Positions 1 through 7,572 of a stretch of DNA of 64,000 bases are shown piece after piece. The notes under the pieces are model-generated. The model was not told the origin of the DNA. It did not search any database and saw only the letters and a program-made list of their open reading frames with translations. Origin of the DNA: CBDFKV01 sp965249035 (GTDB taxonomy: Bacteria; Pseudomonadota; Gammaproteobacteria; Arenicellales; Poriferihabitantaceae); assembly GCA_965249035.1 (NCBI GenBank), contig CBDFKV010000006.1, positions 558,001-622,000 on the forward strand, written 5' to 3'. Within the stretch, counting starts at the first letter, position 1; every line of letters starts with the position of its first letter. Both the position numbers and the translations under genes were made by a program.

Positions 1-396
1 CCCAAGAGTTTATGGCAGATAGAGTCATCTTAGCTACTCCTGCGCCTGTATCCAGTAAAATTTATGTATTCCCAAATGCACTTGAAAGAGAGCTATTAAC
101 TACGAGTTACAGCAGTACAGTTAATGTCGTAATTGCATTAGAAAATAAGCTGCCTGAAAAAGGGTTTATGAATGGCATATACGGTGTATGGATACCGCAC
201 AAAGAACGCAAAGTAATTGCTGCCTTCACCATCGAAACAGCAAAGCATAGCAATAGAGCAAAGTCCGGCGAATTAATTCATGTCATGCTGTCTGGTGAAG
301 CAGGTAAAAGCATGGCAGACCAAGATGAAGATACAATTCTTGCAACCATATTACCAGAACTTGAACAGTACATTCCTTCGGTTTCCGGGAGTGTGG
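1..396 (+). pseudogene. FAD-dependent oxidoreductase (protoporphyrinogen oxidase/amine oxidase-like), middle part, split by IS
   Basis: The frame is open to the left window edge, so the N-terminal FAD-binding part lies outside. What is seen resembles the substrate-domain region of HemY/amine-oxidase flavoproteins: an LATPAP strand near the start, then YSSTVNVVIALE, a VWIPHKERK segment and an LPELEQYIP helix. Translation runs into the IS256-family element at 397 and stops at 431 after a few foreign residues. The missing C-terminal part continues in the same frame at 1790, so this and the 1783-1990 piece were one gene. The family link is by motif recognition only; the exact substrate (haem precursor or another amine/porphyrinogen) cannot be told. 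Confidence 0.7.
389..396. repeat. 8-bp target-site duplication (left copy) of the IS256-family element
   Basis: GAGTGTGG at 389-396 recurs at 1783-1790, immediately outside the two inverted ends of the element. Eight bases is the usual target duplication length for the IS256 family. Confidence 0.8.
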
Positions 397-1782
397 GATA
401 CTGTAACTTCAGGTATGGACTTTTATATTAGATAGATCTGTTTTATCTTTCCCCCTAGGGGGAAATTTTTGATTTATTCAAATTTTCGCATCTGGTGTCT
501 TGTAAGTTGAGCCATTTGTGCGTTCCATGTTTTTTAGCAATAAACAACGTGGAGACACCCAAATGACCCAATCAAACAATAACGTATTTGACGTAGTAGT
601 GGAACAATTAATATCAGAAGGCCCCGATGCCATGCGCCCCGTGCTCACCGCACTACTCAATGAGGCGATGAAGATCGAAAGAGAGCAGTTTCTAGGCGCA
701 TCACACTATGAGCATAGTAAAGATCGGCTAGGCTTTGCCAATGGCTACCAAGATAAGCGTATCGATACCCAAGCAGGTACGCTCAAGCTACGTATTCCAA
801 AGACAGCCAAACACATTGATGAACCATTTTACCCTCAATCACTAGAACGCGGCTTACGCAGTCAACGTGCGATGATGTTAACCGTTGCTGAGATGTACGT
901 GACAGGCGTTAGTACGCGCCGAGTCGAAAAGGTCATGCAGAGTATGGGTATTGAAAATATCTCATCTACGCAGGTATCACGGGCTAATCAGGCGATGGAT
1001 GAGGCGTTGCAAGCCTGGCGAAATCGTCCGTTGAGTAAGGTCTCTTACTTGATCCTCGATGCGCGTTATGAAAAGGTGCGAGAGGGGCATCAAGTGATTG
1101 ATATGGCGGTGTTGAGTGCCGTTGGCGTGTTGTCTTGTGGGCGGCGTTGCATATTGGGAACAGCGATTGCGGTTAATGAGGCTGAAGTTAACTGGAGAGA
1201 GTTTCTCAAGGGCTTGGTTGACCGGGGCTTACATGGCCTTGAGTTTATTGTCAGCGACGATCACAGCGGCTTAAAGGCCGCTAGAAAGGCCATATTCCCA
1301 GGCATCCTTTGGCAGCGCTGTCAGTTTCATCTGGCGCAGAACGCTATCCATCATGCACCTAACCACAAAATCAAGCAGCGCATTGGTGCTGAATTGCGCA
1401 GCGTTTGGAATGCACCCAATATGGTGGCAGCTCAGGCCAACCTAAAAGCCCTTGTAAGCCAGTACCAAGAAAAGCACCCTCACTTAGCGGATTGGCTAGA
1501 GAACAACGTGCCTGAAGGTTTAAATGCTTTTGCGTTACCCGATAGGCACCAAAAGAAAATGCGAACCTCCAACAGCATTGAACGGACGGTTCAACAAGAA
1601 CTTAAGCGCCGAACCCGCTTGGTCAGAGTTTTTCCTAACCGAGAGGCTTTGTTACGATTAGTCAGCGCCATTCTGATTGAGATTGATGACGAATGGACTA
1701 ATGCTAATCATCGATATATCGTGTGGAACGACAATGTGTCAACTTGCTAGACAAAAAAGTCCATACCAAATGTTGCGTAATC
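397..1782 (+). mobile_element. Complete IS256-family insertion sequence
   Basis: The element is 1386 bp and carries a single transposase gene. Its ends are imperfect inverted repeats of about 28 bp: 397-424 and the reverse complement of 1755-1782 agree at 21 of 28 positions, including a perfect 13-base inner block GGTATGGACTTTT. Both ends begin GAT, and the flanks carry an 8-bp direct repeat. Intact ends, an intact transposase frame and an intact target duplication point to a fairly recent insertion that may still be mobile. Confidence 0.88.
563..1750 (+). CDS. IS256-family (mutator-type) transposase
   Basis: DDE transposase that cuts and joins the element ends. The 395-residue protein shows the family hallmarks: an N-terminal helical part with LLNEAMKIEREQFLGA and the FANGYQDKRIDT segment, then catalytic Asp in LILDARYEKV, a second Asp in FIVSDDHSGL, the conserved QRCQFHLAQN motif, and the catalytic Glu context IERTVQQELKRRTR near the C-terminus. 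The start at 563 is preferred over the upstream in-frame ATG at 518 because MTQSNNN is a normal family N-terminus and GGAGA lies just upstream. Length is normal for the family and no interruption is seen. Confidence 0.95.
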   Translation: MTQSNNNVFDVVVEQLISEGPDAMRPVLTALLNEAMKIEREQFLGASHYEHSKDRLGFANGYQDKRIDTQAGTLKLRIPKTAKHIDEPFYPQSLERGLRSQRAMMLTVAEMYVTGVSTRRVEKVMQSMGIENISSTQVSRANQAMDEALQAWRNRPLSKVSYLILDARYEKVREGHQVIDMAVLSAVGVLSCGRRCILGTAIAVNEAEVNWREFLKGLVDRGLHGLEFIVSDDHSGLKAARKAIFPGILWQRCQFHLAQNAIHHAPNHKIKQRIGAELRSVWNAPNMVAAQANLKALVSQYQEKHPHLADWLENNVPEGLNAFALPDRHQKKMRTSNSIERTVQQELKRRTRLVRVFPNREALLRLVSAILIEIDDEWTNANHRYIVWNDNVSTC

Positions 1783-1790
1783 GAGTGTGG
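1783..1790. repeat. 8-bp target-site duplication (right copy)
   Basis: GAGTGTGG, identical to 389-396, directly follows the right inverted end of the IS256-family element. Confidence 0.8.
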
Positions 1791-1990
1791 TGTTTACGCG
1801 AGTTTATCGATGGGTAAATGCTGAGCCAATGTCCCCTATTGGACGATGCAGAATAATATACGATTATCGAGAGTCAATAAAAAATCACGATAAGGTGATT
1901 CTAGCTGGAGACTATTTAGGTATGCCATTTACGGAAGGTGCAGCGGAAACAGGGTTATGGGCAGCTTCATCCATGTTGAATATGGCATAA
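1783..1990 (+). pseudogene. C-terminal part of the IS-split FAD-dependent oxidoreductase
   Basis: From 1790 the frame encodes VFTRVYRWVNAEPMSPIGR, then ILAGDYLGMPFTEGAAETG, the C-terminal FAD-contacting signature of HemY/amine-oxidase-type flavoproteins (AGDxxGxPxxEGAxxSG). It continues the piece ending at 396: base 396 plus bases 1791-1792 gives GTG (Val) once one target-site copy and the element are removed. Split this way the product cannot form its FAD site. It stops at 1988-1990; an attC-like fold starts over the stop codon. Confidence 0.75.
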
Positions 1991-2059
1991 TATTCAATTC
2001 CACCTGGCCGCTATAGTTACTCCCGCTCTTTTAGTGTCGGCTGAATTGTGGCGTTAGGC
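1985..2059 (+). repeat. attC-like integron recombination site (candidate A)
   Basis: The right end reads GGCGTTAGGC, with a perfect core GTTAGGC (2053-2059; family consensus GTTRRRY). An opposing arm starts at 1985 with GCATAAT. The arms pair as TAAT(1988-1991)/GTTA(2053-2056, with one G-T pair), CAATTC(1995-2000)/GAATTG(2043-2048) and GCCG(2007-2010)/CGGC(2038-2041), with outer spacers of 3 and 4 bases. This is attC architecture, though the left core is degenerate. A gene starts 28 bases downstream, as in cassette arrays. Confidence 0.45.
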
Positions 2060-2086
2060 TTCTTACAAACCAATAATGGAATATGA

Positions 2087-2257
2087 ATGATGGTGGCACT
2101 AGTGATAGGCATGGTGTTATTGATCTCAACCTTACTTTGCCGTTCTTTTGCAAATAGGCGCGGCAGAAATCCTGTGTTTTGGGGTATTATGGGGGAAATT
2201 TTTAGTCCTTTTACAATCCCCTTAGTCTTAATGTCCAAGCCCAAGGATAAAGTGTGA
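2087..2257 (+). CDS. Small single-span membrane protein, 56 aa
   Basis: The frame starts ATGATGGTG and encodes a hydrophobic helix (about residues 2-18, VALVIGMVLLISTLLC), a basic linker RRGRNP, an amphipathic segment VFWGIMGEIFSPF and a Lys-rich tail. An in-frame stop directly upstream (2084-2086) fixes the start region. Its last codons overlap the GTG start of the following lipoprotein gene in GTGA (2254-2257), an arrangement typical of translational coupling and good evidence that it is real. The function is unknown; a KGR-x-P-xxW segment after one helix is common in small bacterial inner-membrane proteins. Confidence 0.6.
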   Translation: MMVALVIGMVLLISTLLCRSFANRRGRNPVFWGIMGEIFSPFTIPLVLMSKPKDKV

Positions 2258-3048
2258 ATATACTCCGCCTTTTCAGTATTGGAACGCTGATTGTCTTATT
2301 GACTGGTTGTGGCTTGGTCAGGGGAGGCTTAGCCTATTTTCAGTCCTTAGACGGCTTTAAAGAGTTAGAGGATAGTGGGATCTACTACGAAGCCGGGACA
2401 AAAGATATTGCTGTAATGGTTAAACAAGATATTCCTGGTGCAATTTCGAAGGTTGAACGCAAGCAATTTAGGCCATTTAAAGAAAGAGTTACTGTCTATA
2501 TCTGTGCGAGCAAAGAGAGTTTCTCAAAATATTCCGGCGCCTCCAAAATGGCAAGAGGTGCTACATTTAACAAAAAGATTTTTGTTGCTCCTCGCGCGTC
2601 ACAAACCGGAACGCTAAAAAGTATTCTTGTTCATGAGATGTCACACTTACAATTTAATCAATATCTTGGCACTCGCCGATACGCATCTAATATTCCATCT
2701 TGGTTTCAAGAGGGATTAGCAGTTAATGTTTCTGATAGCGGAGGAGCGGAGAAAGTATCCTACGATGTGGCCAAGGAAAGCATTTTATCAGGCCATTCCT
2801 ATGCACCAAATGATTCAGGCAGTCTTTTCTTTCCTCGAACTGCTTATTCGTTTGGTTTGAAACCGCATATGTTCTATCGTCAAAGCTCAATATTTGTGCG
2901 CTATCTTAGTGACAGCTATCCATCGGAGTTCAAGAATTTCTTGACTATTTTGTTCGCTGGGAATGAGTTTAAGACGGCCTTTAAAAAAGCATTTGGCAAG
3001 TCAATTAACAGCGCTTGGGAAGATTTTCTTGGTAAAATCAAAGCCTAG
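2254..3048 (+). CDS. Lipoprotein with HExxH metalloprotease-like domain
   Basis: The 264-residue product begins with a lipoprotein signal peptide ending in the lipobox LLTGC (Cys near residue 19), so it should be membrane anchored. In the middle it has VHEMSHLQFN, an HExxH zinc-binding motif, followed about 20 residues later by WFQEGLAVNVSD, where the Glu would be the third zinc ligand of a gluzincin (peptidase MA-like) fold. The GTG start overlaps the upstream small membrane gene, suggesting a coupled pair. It lies between two attC-like sites and is probably cassette cargo. The substrate is unknown; family assignment rests on the motif and its spacing. Confidence 0.7.
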   Translation: MNILRLFSIGTLIVLLTGCGLVRGGLAYFQSLDGFKELEDSGIYYEAGTKDIAVMVKQDIPGAISKVERKQFRPFKERVTVYICASKESFSKYSGASKMARGATFNKKIFVAPRASQTGTLKSILVHEMSHLQFNQYLGTRRYASNIPSWFQEGLAVNVSDSGGAEKVSYDVAKESILSGHSYAPNDSGSLFFPRTAYSFGLKPHMFYRQSSIFVRYLSDSYPSEFKNFLTILFAGNEFKTAFKKAFGKSINSAWEDFLGKIKA

Positions 3049-3140
3049 TAATCGAATAAACTCGAACCACAATGAACCATGTGGCACTCCACTTTTGGGT
3101 GCGTAAGGATAAATCCAATAGAAACAATGAGAAATATAAT

Positions 3141-3371
3141 ATGTCAGACCAATGGTTAAGTAGTTTAATAACTGACAATGCTCAACTAGGCTATGAGCTA
3201 GCAATAAAGTTGTCCAGAATGGGCGTGAAATACACCCAACCATCAGATGAAGTTCGGCAAAAGCTTAGACCTGCCTATGGGGAAGATGCAGATAGTTTGA
3301 TAGCGTCCTCTCAGGTAATAGCGATCAATTTCCAAACAGTGGCTGCGGCCAACAACTACTGGCGAGACTAA
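3141..3371 (+). CDS. Small hypothetical protein, 76 aa
   Basis: A soluble, mixed-charge protein starting MSDQWLSSLITDN, without a signal peptide or membrane segment. The frame is open further upstream (ATG at 3072), but 3141 is preferred because the upstream residues are low in protein-like character. It ends just before the attC-like site at 3374, the usual position of a cassette gene end. I do not recognise the family. Confidence 0.45.
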   Translation: MSDQWLSSLITDNAQLGYELAIKLSRMGVKYTQPSDEVRQKLRPAYGEDADSLIASSQVIAINFQTVAAANNYWRD

Positions 3372-3373
3372 TC

Positions 3374-3432
3374 TCATAACAAATAGGACAAGCAAATGCA
3401 TTAACACACGCTTGCTTACCTAGGCGTTAGCT
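3374..3432 (+). repeat. attC-like integron recombination site (candidate B)
   Basis: The arms pair as TAAC(3377-3380)/GTTA(3426-3429), TAGG(3384-3387)/CCTA(3419-3422) and CAAGC(3389-3393)/GCTTG(3410-3414). The outer spacers are symmetric (3 bases each), the inner ones differ (1 versus 4 bases, so extrahelical bases on one arm), and a 16-base terminal loop closes the fold. The total of 59 bases is near the short end of known attC sites. The right core GTTAGCT fits GTTRRRY except at one position. It sits in the gap between two same-strand genes. Confidence 0.58.
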
Positions 3433-3448
3433 ACTTCAGGAGGGTTAA

Positions 3449-4078
3449 ATGCAAATTGAAAGTTGGTTAGCATTCTGTTCAATCGCATTGGTGGCAACAG
3501 CAACACCTGGCCCAGCAGCATTGCTAGTAACAACAAATAGCCTTATGGTTGGTTTCAAAAAATCACTCATAACGATATTGGGCAATGTCACTGGGCTGCT
3601 GCTAATGTCTGCTTTTTCTGTTCTTGGGCTGAGTGCTGTAGTTCTACATTCTGCGGTAGCTTTTACGATAATAAAAATTCTTGGGGCAATTTATCTTGTC
3701 TATATGGGGGTTAAGCTTTGGAAAAATGGTATTACACCGGTTCAATCTGAAAGTTCGGGAAAAACACATGTCTCAATAATTAGCTTGTATTTTCAAGGGC
3801 TTTTGGTGGCGCTGACCAACCCCAAAGCTATCATTTTCACTACTGCACTATTTCCTCAGTTTGTGGTCGTTTCTGAACCACTGTTACCCCAATTCAGCCT
3901 GTTAGTAGCCAGTTTCATGACGCTTTCATTCCTGTGTTTATCAACCTATTCGCTGCTTGCTCAAAGAGCCAAAGGTGTTGGGAGAAAAGCGTCAAATAGC
4001 TTGTTGCTAGGTAAGGTATTCGGCTCAACGTTTATTGGCGCGGGTTGCTTTCTCGCAGCAACACAAAGTAATCGGTAG
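3449..4078 (+). CDS. LysE/RhtB-family amino-acid exporter
   Basis: An inner-membrane exporter of 209 residues, the usual family length, with about six membrane segments. The N-terminus carries the RhtB/LysE signature ATPGPAALLVTTNSL after the first helix, and a conserved ALTNPKAIIFTTALFPQF stretch lies near residue 125. A strong ribosome site AGGAGGG (3438-3444) precedes the ATG. It lies between the attC-like site ending at 3432 and a GGCGTTA junction at 4103-4109, so it probably forms one cassette of about 680 bp. Substrate (homoserine, threonine, lysine or other) cannot be inferred. Confidence 0.88.
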   Translation: MQIESWLAFCSIALVATATPGPAALLVTTNSLMVGFKKSLITILGNVTGLLLMSAFSVLGLSAVVLHSAVAFTIIKILGAIYLVYMGVKLWKNGITPVQSESSGKTHVSIISLYFQGLLVALTNPKAIIFTTALFPQFVVVSEPLLPQFSLLVASFMTLSFLCLSTYSLLAQRAKGVGRKASNSLLLGKVFGSTFIGAGCFLAATQSNR

Positions 4079-4112
4079 CTAACCTACGGCACGACTGAAT
4101 GAGGCGTTATGT
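4079..4112 (+). repeat. Possible degenerate attC end (candidate C)
   Basis: GGCGTTATGT at 4103-4112 repeats the GGCGTTA junction of candidates A and B, at the same position relative to flanking genes. AGCTAAC just downstream of the LysE stop could be the opposing core (TAAC/GTTA), but the distance is too short for a full attC and no second stem is seen. It may be a deleted or decayed site. Confidence 0.25.
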
Positions 4113-4132
4113 GATGAATGGAGCATAAAGAA

Positions 4133-4184
4133 ATGACATACAAAGCGGTAAATTTAATAGAAAAGCTTGATCAATTTTCTGAGT
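4133..4184 (+). pseudogene. Truncated cupin-domain gene, first 17 codons
   Basis: The frame reads MTYKAVNLIEKLDQFSE and then runs into IS3-family sequence, stopping at 4196-4198. This stretch resembles the N-terminus of small cupin proteins, which usually continue with a Trp-Ser-Pro-Lys segment and the metal-binding barrel; none of that is present. An alternative in-frame ATG lies at 4118. It follows a GGCGTTA junction, so it may be the head of a third cassette gene. Identification from 17 residues is tentative. Confidence 0.4.
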
Positions 4185-4709
4185 ACGCCACTCAATGACT
4201 TGTTCCAGAGCACGAATTACACGGCTACTGGGCAATGATAAATCAGCGTCAATCGTTAAGCATTCTCGATTGTAATCATCAATCGCATTTAAAGTCCGTA
4301 GCGTGCGGCTATCGGTCAGGGAATCACTCATAAAATCCATCGACCATACCTGATTGATTTGCTTAGGCACGCTCAGAGCATCAGGCTTATCTCTCTTGAT
4401 ACGACGCCTGGGTTTGATTCTAAGGTTTACCTCCAGCTCCCGATAAATCCGATACACGCGCGTATGATTCCAACCATAGCCTTTGATATTGCGCAGATAC
4501 AGAAAACACAGCCCAAACCCCCAGCGCTTGTTAGCGGTCGTTAGCCTCAGCAACCAATCAGCTATTTGCGCGTTCCCCGATGACAACTTGGCCTGATACC
4601 GATAACAGGTCTCGCTGATAGAAAAAACCTCGCAGGTCAAACGTATGCTTGCTCGATAACGTTCCCTAGCTTTAATCGCCATCTCTTTGCGTCGAGACGG
4701 CGTCACCAC
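4184..4709 (-). pseudogene. IS3-family transposase orfB, truncated integrase core
   Basis: Encodes the HTH_21-like segment and the start of the rve integrase core. The first catalytic Asp (VWSMDFMSDSL) and the second (NAIDDYNRECL) are visible, but the frame breaks after IEWR, before the third catalytic residue (Glu), so it is inactive. It overlaps the end of orfA near an A7 run (about 4709-4716), the usual place of programmed -1 frameshifting that makes the OrfAB transposase. The residues read after 4184 are unrelated to the family. Confidence 0.88.
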
Positions 4710-4969
4710 TTTTTTTCGATGGCCTCTCGCGCGATTTCAGCCTTCAGCTTCTCTTCTGCATACATGCGTTTGAGGCGCGCATTTTCCGCCTTCAACTCCC
4801 GCATCTCTTTCATCAATGACGCATCCATACCGCCGTATTTGCTGAGCCATTTATAAAAGCTGGCTTGGCTCATGCCATGTTCGCGGCAAAGATCAGGTAC
4901 GCTGACCCCTGACTCGTTCTGCTTCAAGATCGCAATGATCTGACTGTCGCTGTATCGTGCTTTTTTCAT
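4703..4969 (-). CDS. IS3-family transposase orfA (HTH_Tnp_1)
   Basis: An 88-residue protein of normal orfA length: an N-terminal helix-turn-helix (YSDSQIIAILKQNESGV, then LCREHGMSQASFYKW, SKYGGMD) and a C-terminal leucine-zipper-like coiled coil (MRELKAENARLKRMYAEEKL). It binds the element ends in this family. The frame is intact, but its partner orfB is truncated. Confidence 0.9.
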   Translation of the reverse strand: MKKARYSDSQIIAILKQNESGVSVPDLCREHGMSQASFYKWLSKYGGMDASLMKEMRELKAENARLKRMYAEEKLKAEIAREAIEKKW

Positions 4970-5060
4970 AGAAAATTCTTCTCGCTAAGTTTATGAGAAT
5001 TCTCTACTTACTACTCCTACTAATTTTCGGGGGGATTACATTCAGTAATCAAAGCCATGC

Positions 5061-6266
5061 TTACAAATGAGAAAATTTATTTTGCCATGAAATGCAACGT
5101 TTCGCATCACGCTCCTCGTACTTTCGAATAGCAGCTGGAAGGTCCATCTCAAACTCGTTCTCCCGACCCTCGCCCAATGCCGTTAGCCGCATGGTGTACC
5201 AGGCCGTTATTCCGCCTGGAGGTGTAGATTCAAACCTCGGAAAGTCAGGATCACCCCCTTCCTCGCTTAGCCAGGTATTCGCAAGATGAGGATTAAGAGC
5301 CATGGCTCGTCCTAATCCCACCATATCAACAGCGCCACAGGCTACGGCATCAATAGCCTGATCACGCCTTTTAAATCCACCCGTCAACATCAGGGGTATA
5401 TTGGTTACTCCCCTTGCGAGTCGGGCAAATTCAAGAAAATAGGGTCCTCGACTGGTACCTTCAGAGCTTGCCTTCGCTCCAGGGAAGTATGTCCCTCCAC
5501 TAATATCAATCAGATCGATCGAGGTTTGATCTAGAAGGCGTACCACCTCCAAAGCATCGACCTCTATCAATCCACCTTCCAGTTGATCCGTTGAGTTGAG
5601 CCGGATTCCAACGGGAAACAACGGACCAACAGCACGCCTGACTTCATTGATGACTTCAAATACTATGCGACTTCGTGCTTCGATTGAACCGCCGTAACCA
5701 TCGCTTCGATGATTAAACAAAGGGGAAAGAAACTGACTGAGTAAAAACCCGTGACCTGCGTGAATAAGAATACCGCTAAAACCTACAGTCTTTGCGTGTA
5801 ATGCGGCTCTTGCATACATGTCGGGTAACTCGCGAATCTTGTCAATAGACATACCTGCACATTGAAGGCCCTCGATATCAATAGCTGACGGCCCCCTCGG
5901 CTGACTGATCGGCAAGTGGGAAAGGGCTCCGGCGTGACCCAGTTGCGGCCATAGGTGAGCACCCTCGATCACCGCCCGGCGGGTTAATAACCGAAGCAAA
6001 TTTTGATTGGAGTGTGCCCCAAGCACCAAATTTCCCGGTTTCTCAGGAAAGCGGGGGTCGCCTTGTACTTCACCAACGAAGGACACAGCGGCCCCACCTT
6101 CTGCCCATCTTTCGTACAATCGAATTTGCGTCTCCGTGGGATTACCTTCACCGTCCGCAAGCGAATCCGACATTGGCGACTTTGCAAGTCGGTTCTTTAG
6201 AATCGTACCGCAAGGAAGCTCCAGCGTGCTTTGAAGGACGTCAATGGAATTTGAATCTTTAATCAT
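5061..6266 (-). CDS. Old yellow enzyme family NADH:flavin oxidoreductase
   Basis: An FMN-dependent TIM-barrel reductase of 401 residues that reduces activated C=C bonds with NAD(P)H. Seen are the N-terminal strand LKNRLAKSPMSD, the active-site region GILIHAGHGFLLSQFLSPLFNHRSDGYGGS (His pair and the catalytic Tyr-Gly-Gly-Ser stretch), LFPVGIRLN, and the C-terminal FMN phosphate site MLTGGFKRRDQA with VDMVGLGRAMALNP. It stands alone, downstream of the IS3 remnant on the same strand. The 276-bp stretch after its start (6267-6542) shows no convincing gene. The natural substrate is not deducible. Confidence 0.9.
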   Translation of the reverse strand: MIKDSNSIDVLQSTLELPCGTILKNRLAKSPMSDSLADGEGNPTETQIRLYERWAEGGAAVSFVGEVQGDPRFPEKPGNLVLGAHSNQNLLRLLTRRAVIEGAHLWPQLGHAGALSHLPISQPRGPSAIDIEGLQCAGMSIDKIRELPDMYARAALHAKTVGFSGILIHAGHGFLLSQFLSPLFNHRSDGYGGSIEARSRIVFEVINEVRRAVGPLFPVGIRLNSTDQLEGGLIEVDALEVVRLLDQTSIDLIDISGGTYFPGAKASSEGTSRGPYFLEFARLARGVTNIPLMLTGGFKRRDQAIDAVACGAVDMVGLGRAMALNPHLANTWLSEEGGDPDFPRFESTPPGGITAWYTMRLTALGEGRENEFEMDLPAAIRKYEERDAKRCISWQNKFSHL

Positions 6267-6623
6267 ATTTTTGTGTGAGTAACTCGTTCAGTATAGGCAC
6301 CTCAAGAGCCAACAGCTTACAGGGTGGTGGCGGACCTATACACCCTTAATTACGCAGCCGAAATCGTACCGTCATTCTTTGCAAAGGCATGCTCTTATCT
6401 TGAGACCGGCACTTCGCTGTCGGTGTCTGAGTTAGTCGAGGTGCTTAGTATAATAAACAGATACTTCATTCCAAATCTCTGAGACTGTAAACACCCCCTA
6501 TGGCACCCTAATATCCGCTTTTGACGCCTCGATAGATGAGCATTGACTTTAAAATTTAACACAAACAAATCTTCGAATAAGCATAAAATGGCAGGGCCAA
6601 ACACAATCACCACAAAAACAATA

Positions 6624-7076
6624 ATGATAGATAAAGACAGGATTCCAAAGGAGTTATTACCGCTACTGGAACGCAAACTCCAAGGACGGGATGATGAAAT
6701 TACTGTGCCACCGCCGGTATTTGATGCCATGCAGGCAGAGATGGTTGATTTTGATATCGATAAATCCACTCTAACCGTCCGTTTTCCCGTTTTAGGTGAA
6801 CAATTAAATCCGTATGGAACCATGCAAGGCGGAATTATAGCCGCGGCAATTGATAATACGATTGGTCCACTTAGTCTGTTGATCTCGTCACCCAACTTTA
6901 CTCGCTATATGGAGATAAAATACGCCAAGGTCATCACTCCTGATCTCGGCTATATTTATGTCACAGCAACCTTTATTGGTAACAAGAAGCGTCAGCTATT
7001 TTTCGACGCGGTCGTTAAGGACGGTGATGGCAATAAACTAGCCTCAGCCAAATCAACAAATTGGGTGGTTGATTGA
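6624..7076 (+). CDS. Hotdog-fold PaaI-like thioesterase
   Basis: A hotdog-domain protein of 150 residues. The core signature LNPYGTMQGGIIAAAIDNTIG is the helix-containing HGG-type motif (here MQGG with an Asp four residues on), followed by strands RYMEIKYAKVITP and YVTATFIGNKKRQLFFD. Such enzymes hydrolyse acyl-CoA thioesters in the cytoplasm. Start 6624 (MIDKDRIPKELL) is chosen because homologous proteins begin about here; the frame is open back to a TTG at 6543 and an ATG at 6588. It is followed by the DUF3224 gene with a 52-bp gap. Confidence 0.8.
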   Translation: MIDKDRIPKELLPLLERKLQGRDDEITVPPPVFDAMQAEMVDFDIDKSTLTVRFPVLGEQLNPYGTMQGGIIAAAIDNTIGPLSLLISSPNFTRYMEIKYAKVITPDLGYIYVTATFIGNKKRQLFFDAVVKDGDGNKLASAKSTNWVVD

Positions 7077-7128
7077 TGTGACGCCCATAAATGATCGGTA
7101 ATTGAGTACAAAACATCGAGGAAATGAC

Positions 7129-7524
7129 ATGAAAGCATCCGGGAAGTTTGAGGTTAACGTTACGCCTTTGGAAAGCTATGCCAAAGGTGAGATCGGAATC
7201 AAGCTCGGGCGCATGTCTATTGATAAAATATTTCATGGCGACCTAACTGCAACCAGCAAAGGTGAAATGCTAAGTGCAATGACTGCTGTCCCAGGCTCAG
7301 CTGGCTATGTGGCGATTGAACAAGTAGTCGGAACACTATCTGGTAGGCAAGGCAGCTTTGTTCTGCAACACTACGGTACAATGGATCAAGGCAAAGATCG
7401 ACTAATTCTAGAAGTCGTACCCGGCTCAGGAACTAGCGACTTAACCGGCTTATTTGGAAAAATGAAGATCAATATTGAAGATGGCCAACACTACTACCGG
7501 TTCAAATATAAATTGCCCGAATAG
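7129..7524 (+). CDS. DUF3224 domain protein
   Basis: A 131-residue protein matching the DUF3224 barrel throughout: MKASGKFEVNVTP, RMSIDKIFHGDLTATSKGEM, VAIEQVVGTLSGRQGSFVLQH and VVPGSGTSDLTGLFGKM. It has no signal peptide. The start at 7129 is chosen over 7102 because GAGGAA lies at proper distance upstream and the family begins here. No biochemical role is established for the family; related folds bind small hydrophobic ligands. Confidence 0.88.
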   Translation: MKASGKFEVNVTPLESYAKGEIGIKLGRMSIDKIFHGDLTATSKGEMLSAMTAVPGSAGYVAIEQVVGTLSGRQGSFVLQHYGTMDQGKDRLILEVVPGSGTSDLTGLFGKMKINIEDGQHYYRFKYKLPE

Positions 7525-7572
7525 GCAAATTACTAAGCAAATAACGTCACTCAAAGTTTTAAGAGCTGCTTC

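Larger units (their letters stand above)
4184..5040 (-). mobile_element. IS3-family insertion sequence, 3' part deleted
   Basis: On the minus strand the element begins at 5040 with TGTAATCCCCCCGAAAATTAG-like terminal sequence (TG start typical of IS3-family ends), followed by orfA and orfB. orfB is cut at about 4184, directly at the remnant of a cupin gene, so the far inverted end and the C-terminal third of the transposase are missing. No matching terminal repeat or target duplication is found on the left, so the truncation came from a later deletion. The element cannot move by itself. Confidence 0.85.

Noticed and set aside
2017..2244. A 75-codon minus-strand frame
   Set aside because: It is the antisense of the 56-aa membrane gene and the attC-like region; the plus-strand gene has the better start and coupling evidence.
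5984..6262. Several overlapping plus- and minus-strand open frames over the old yellow enzyme gene
   Set aside because: They lie in other frames of a convincing coding region, share no motifs and have no ribosome sites.
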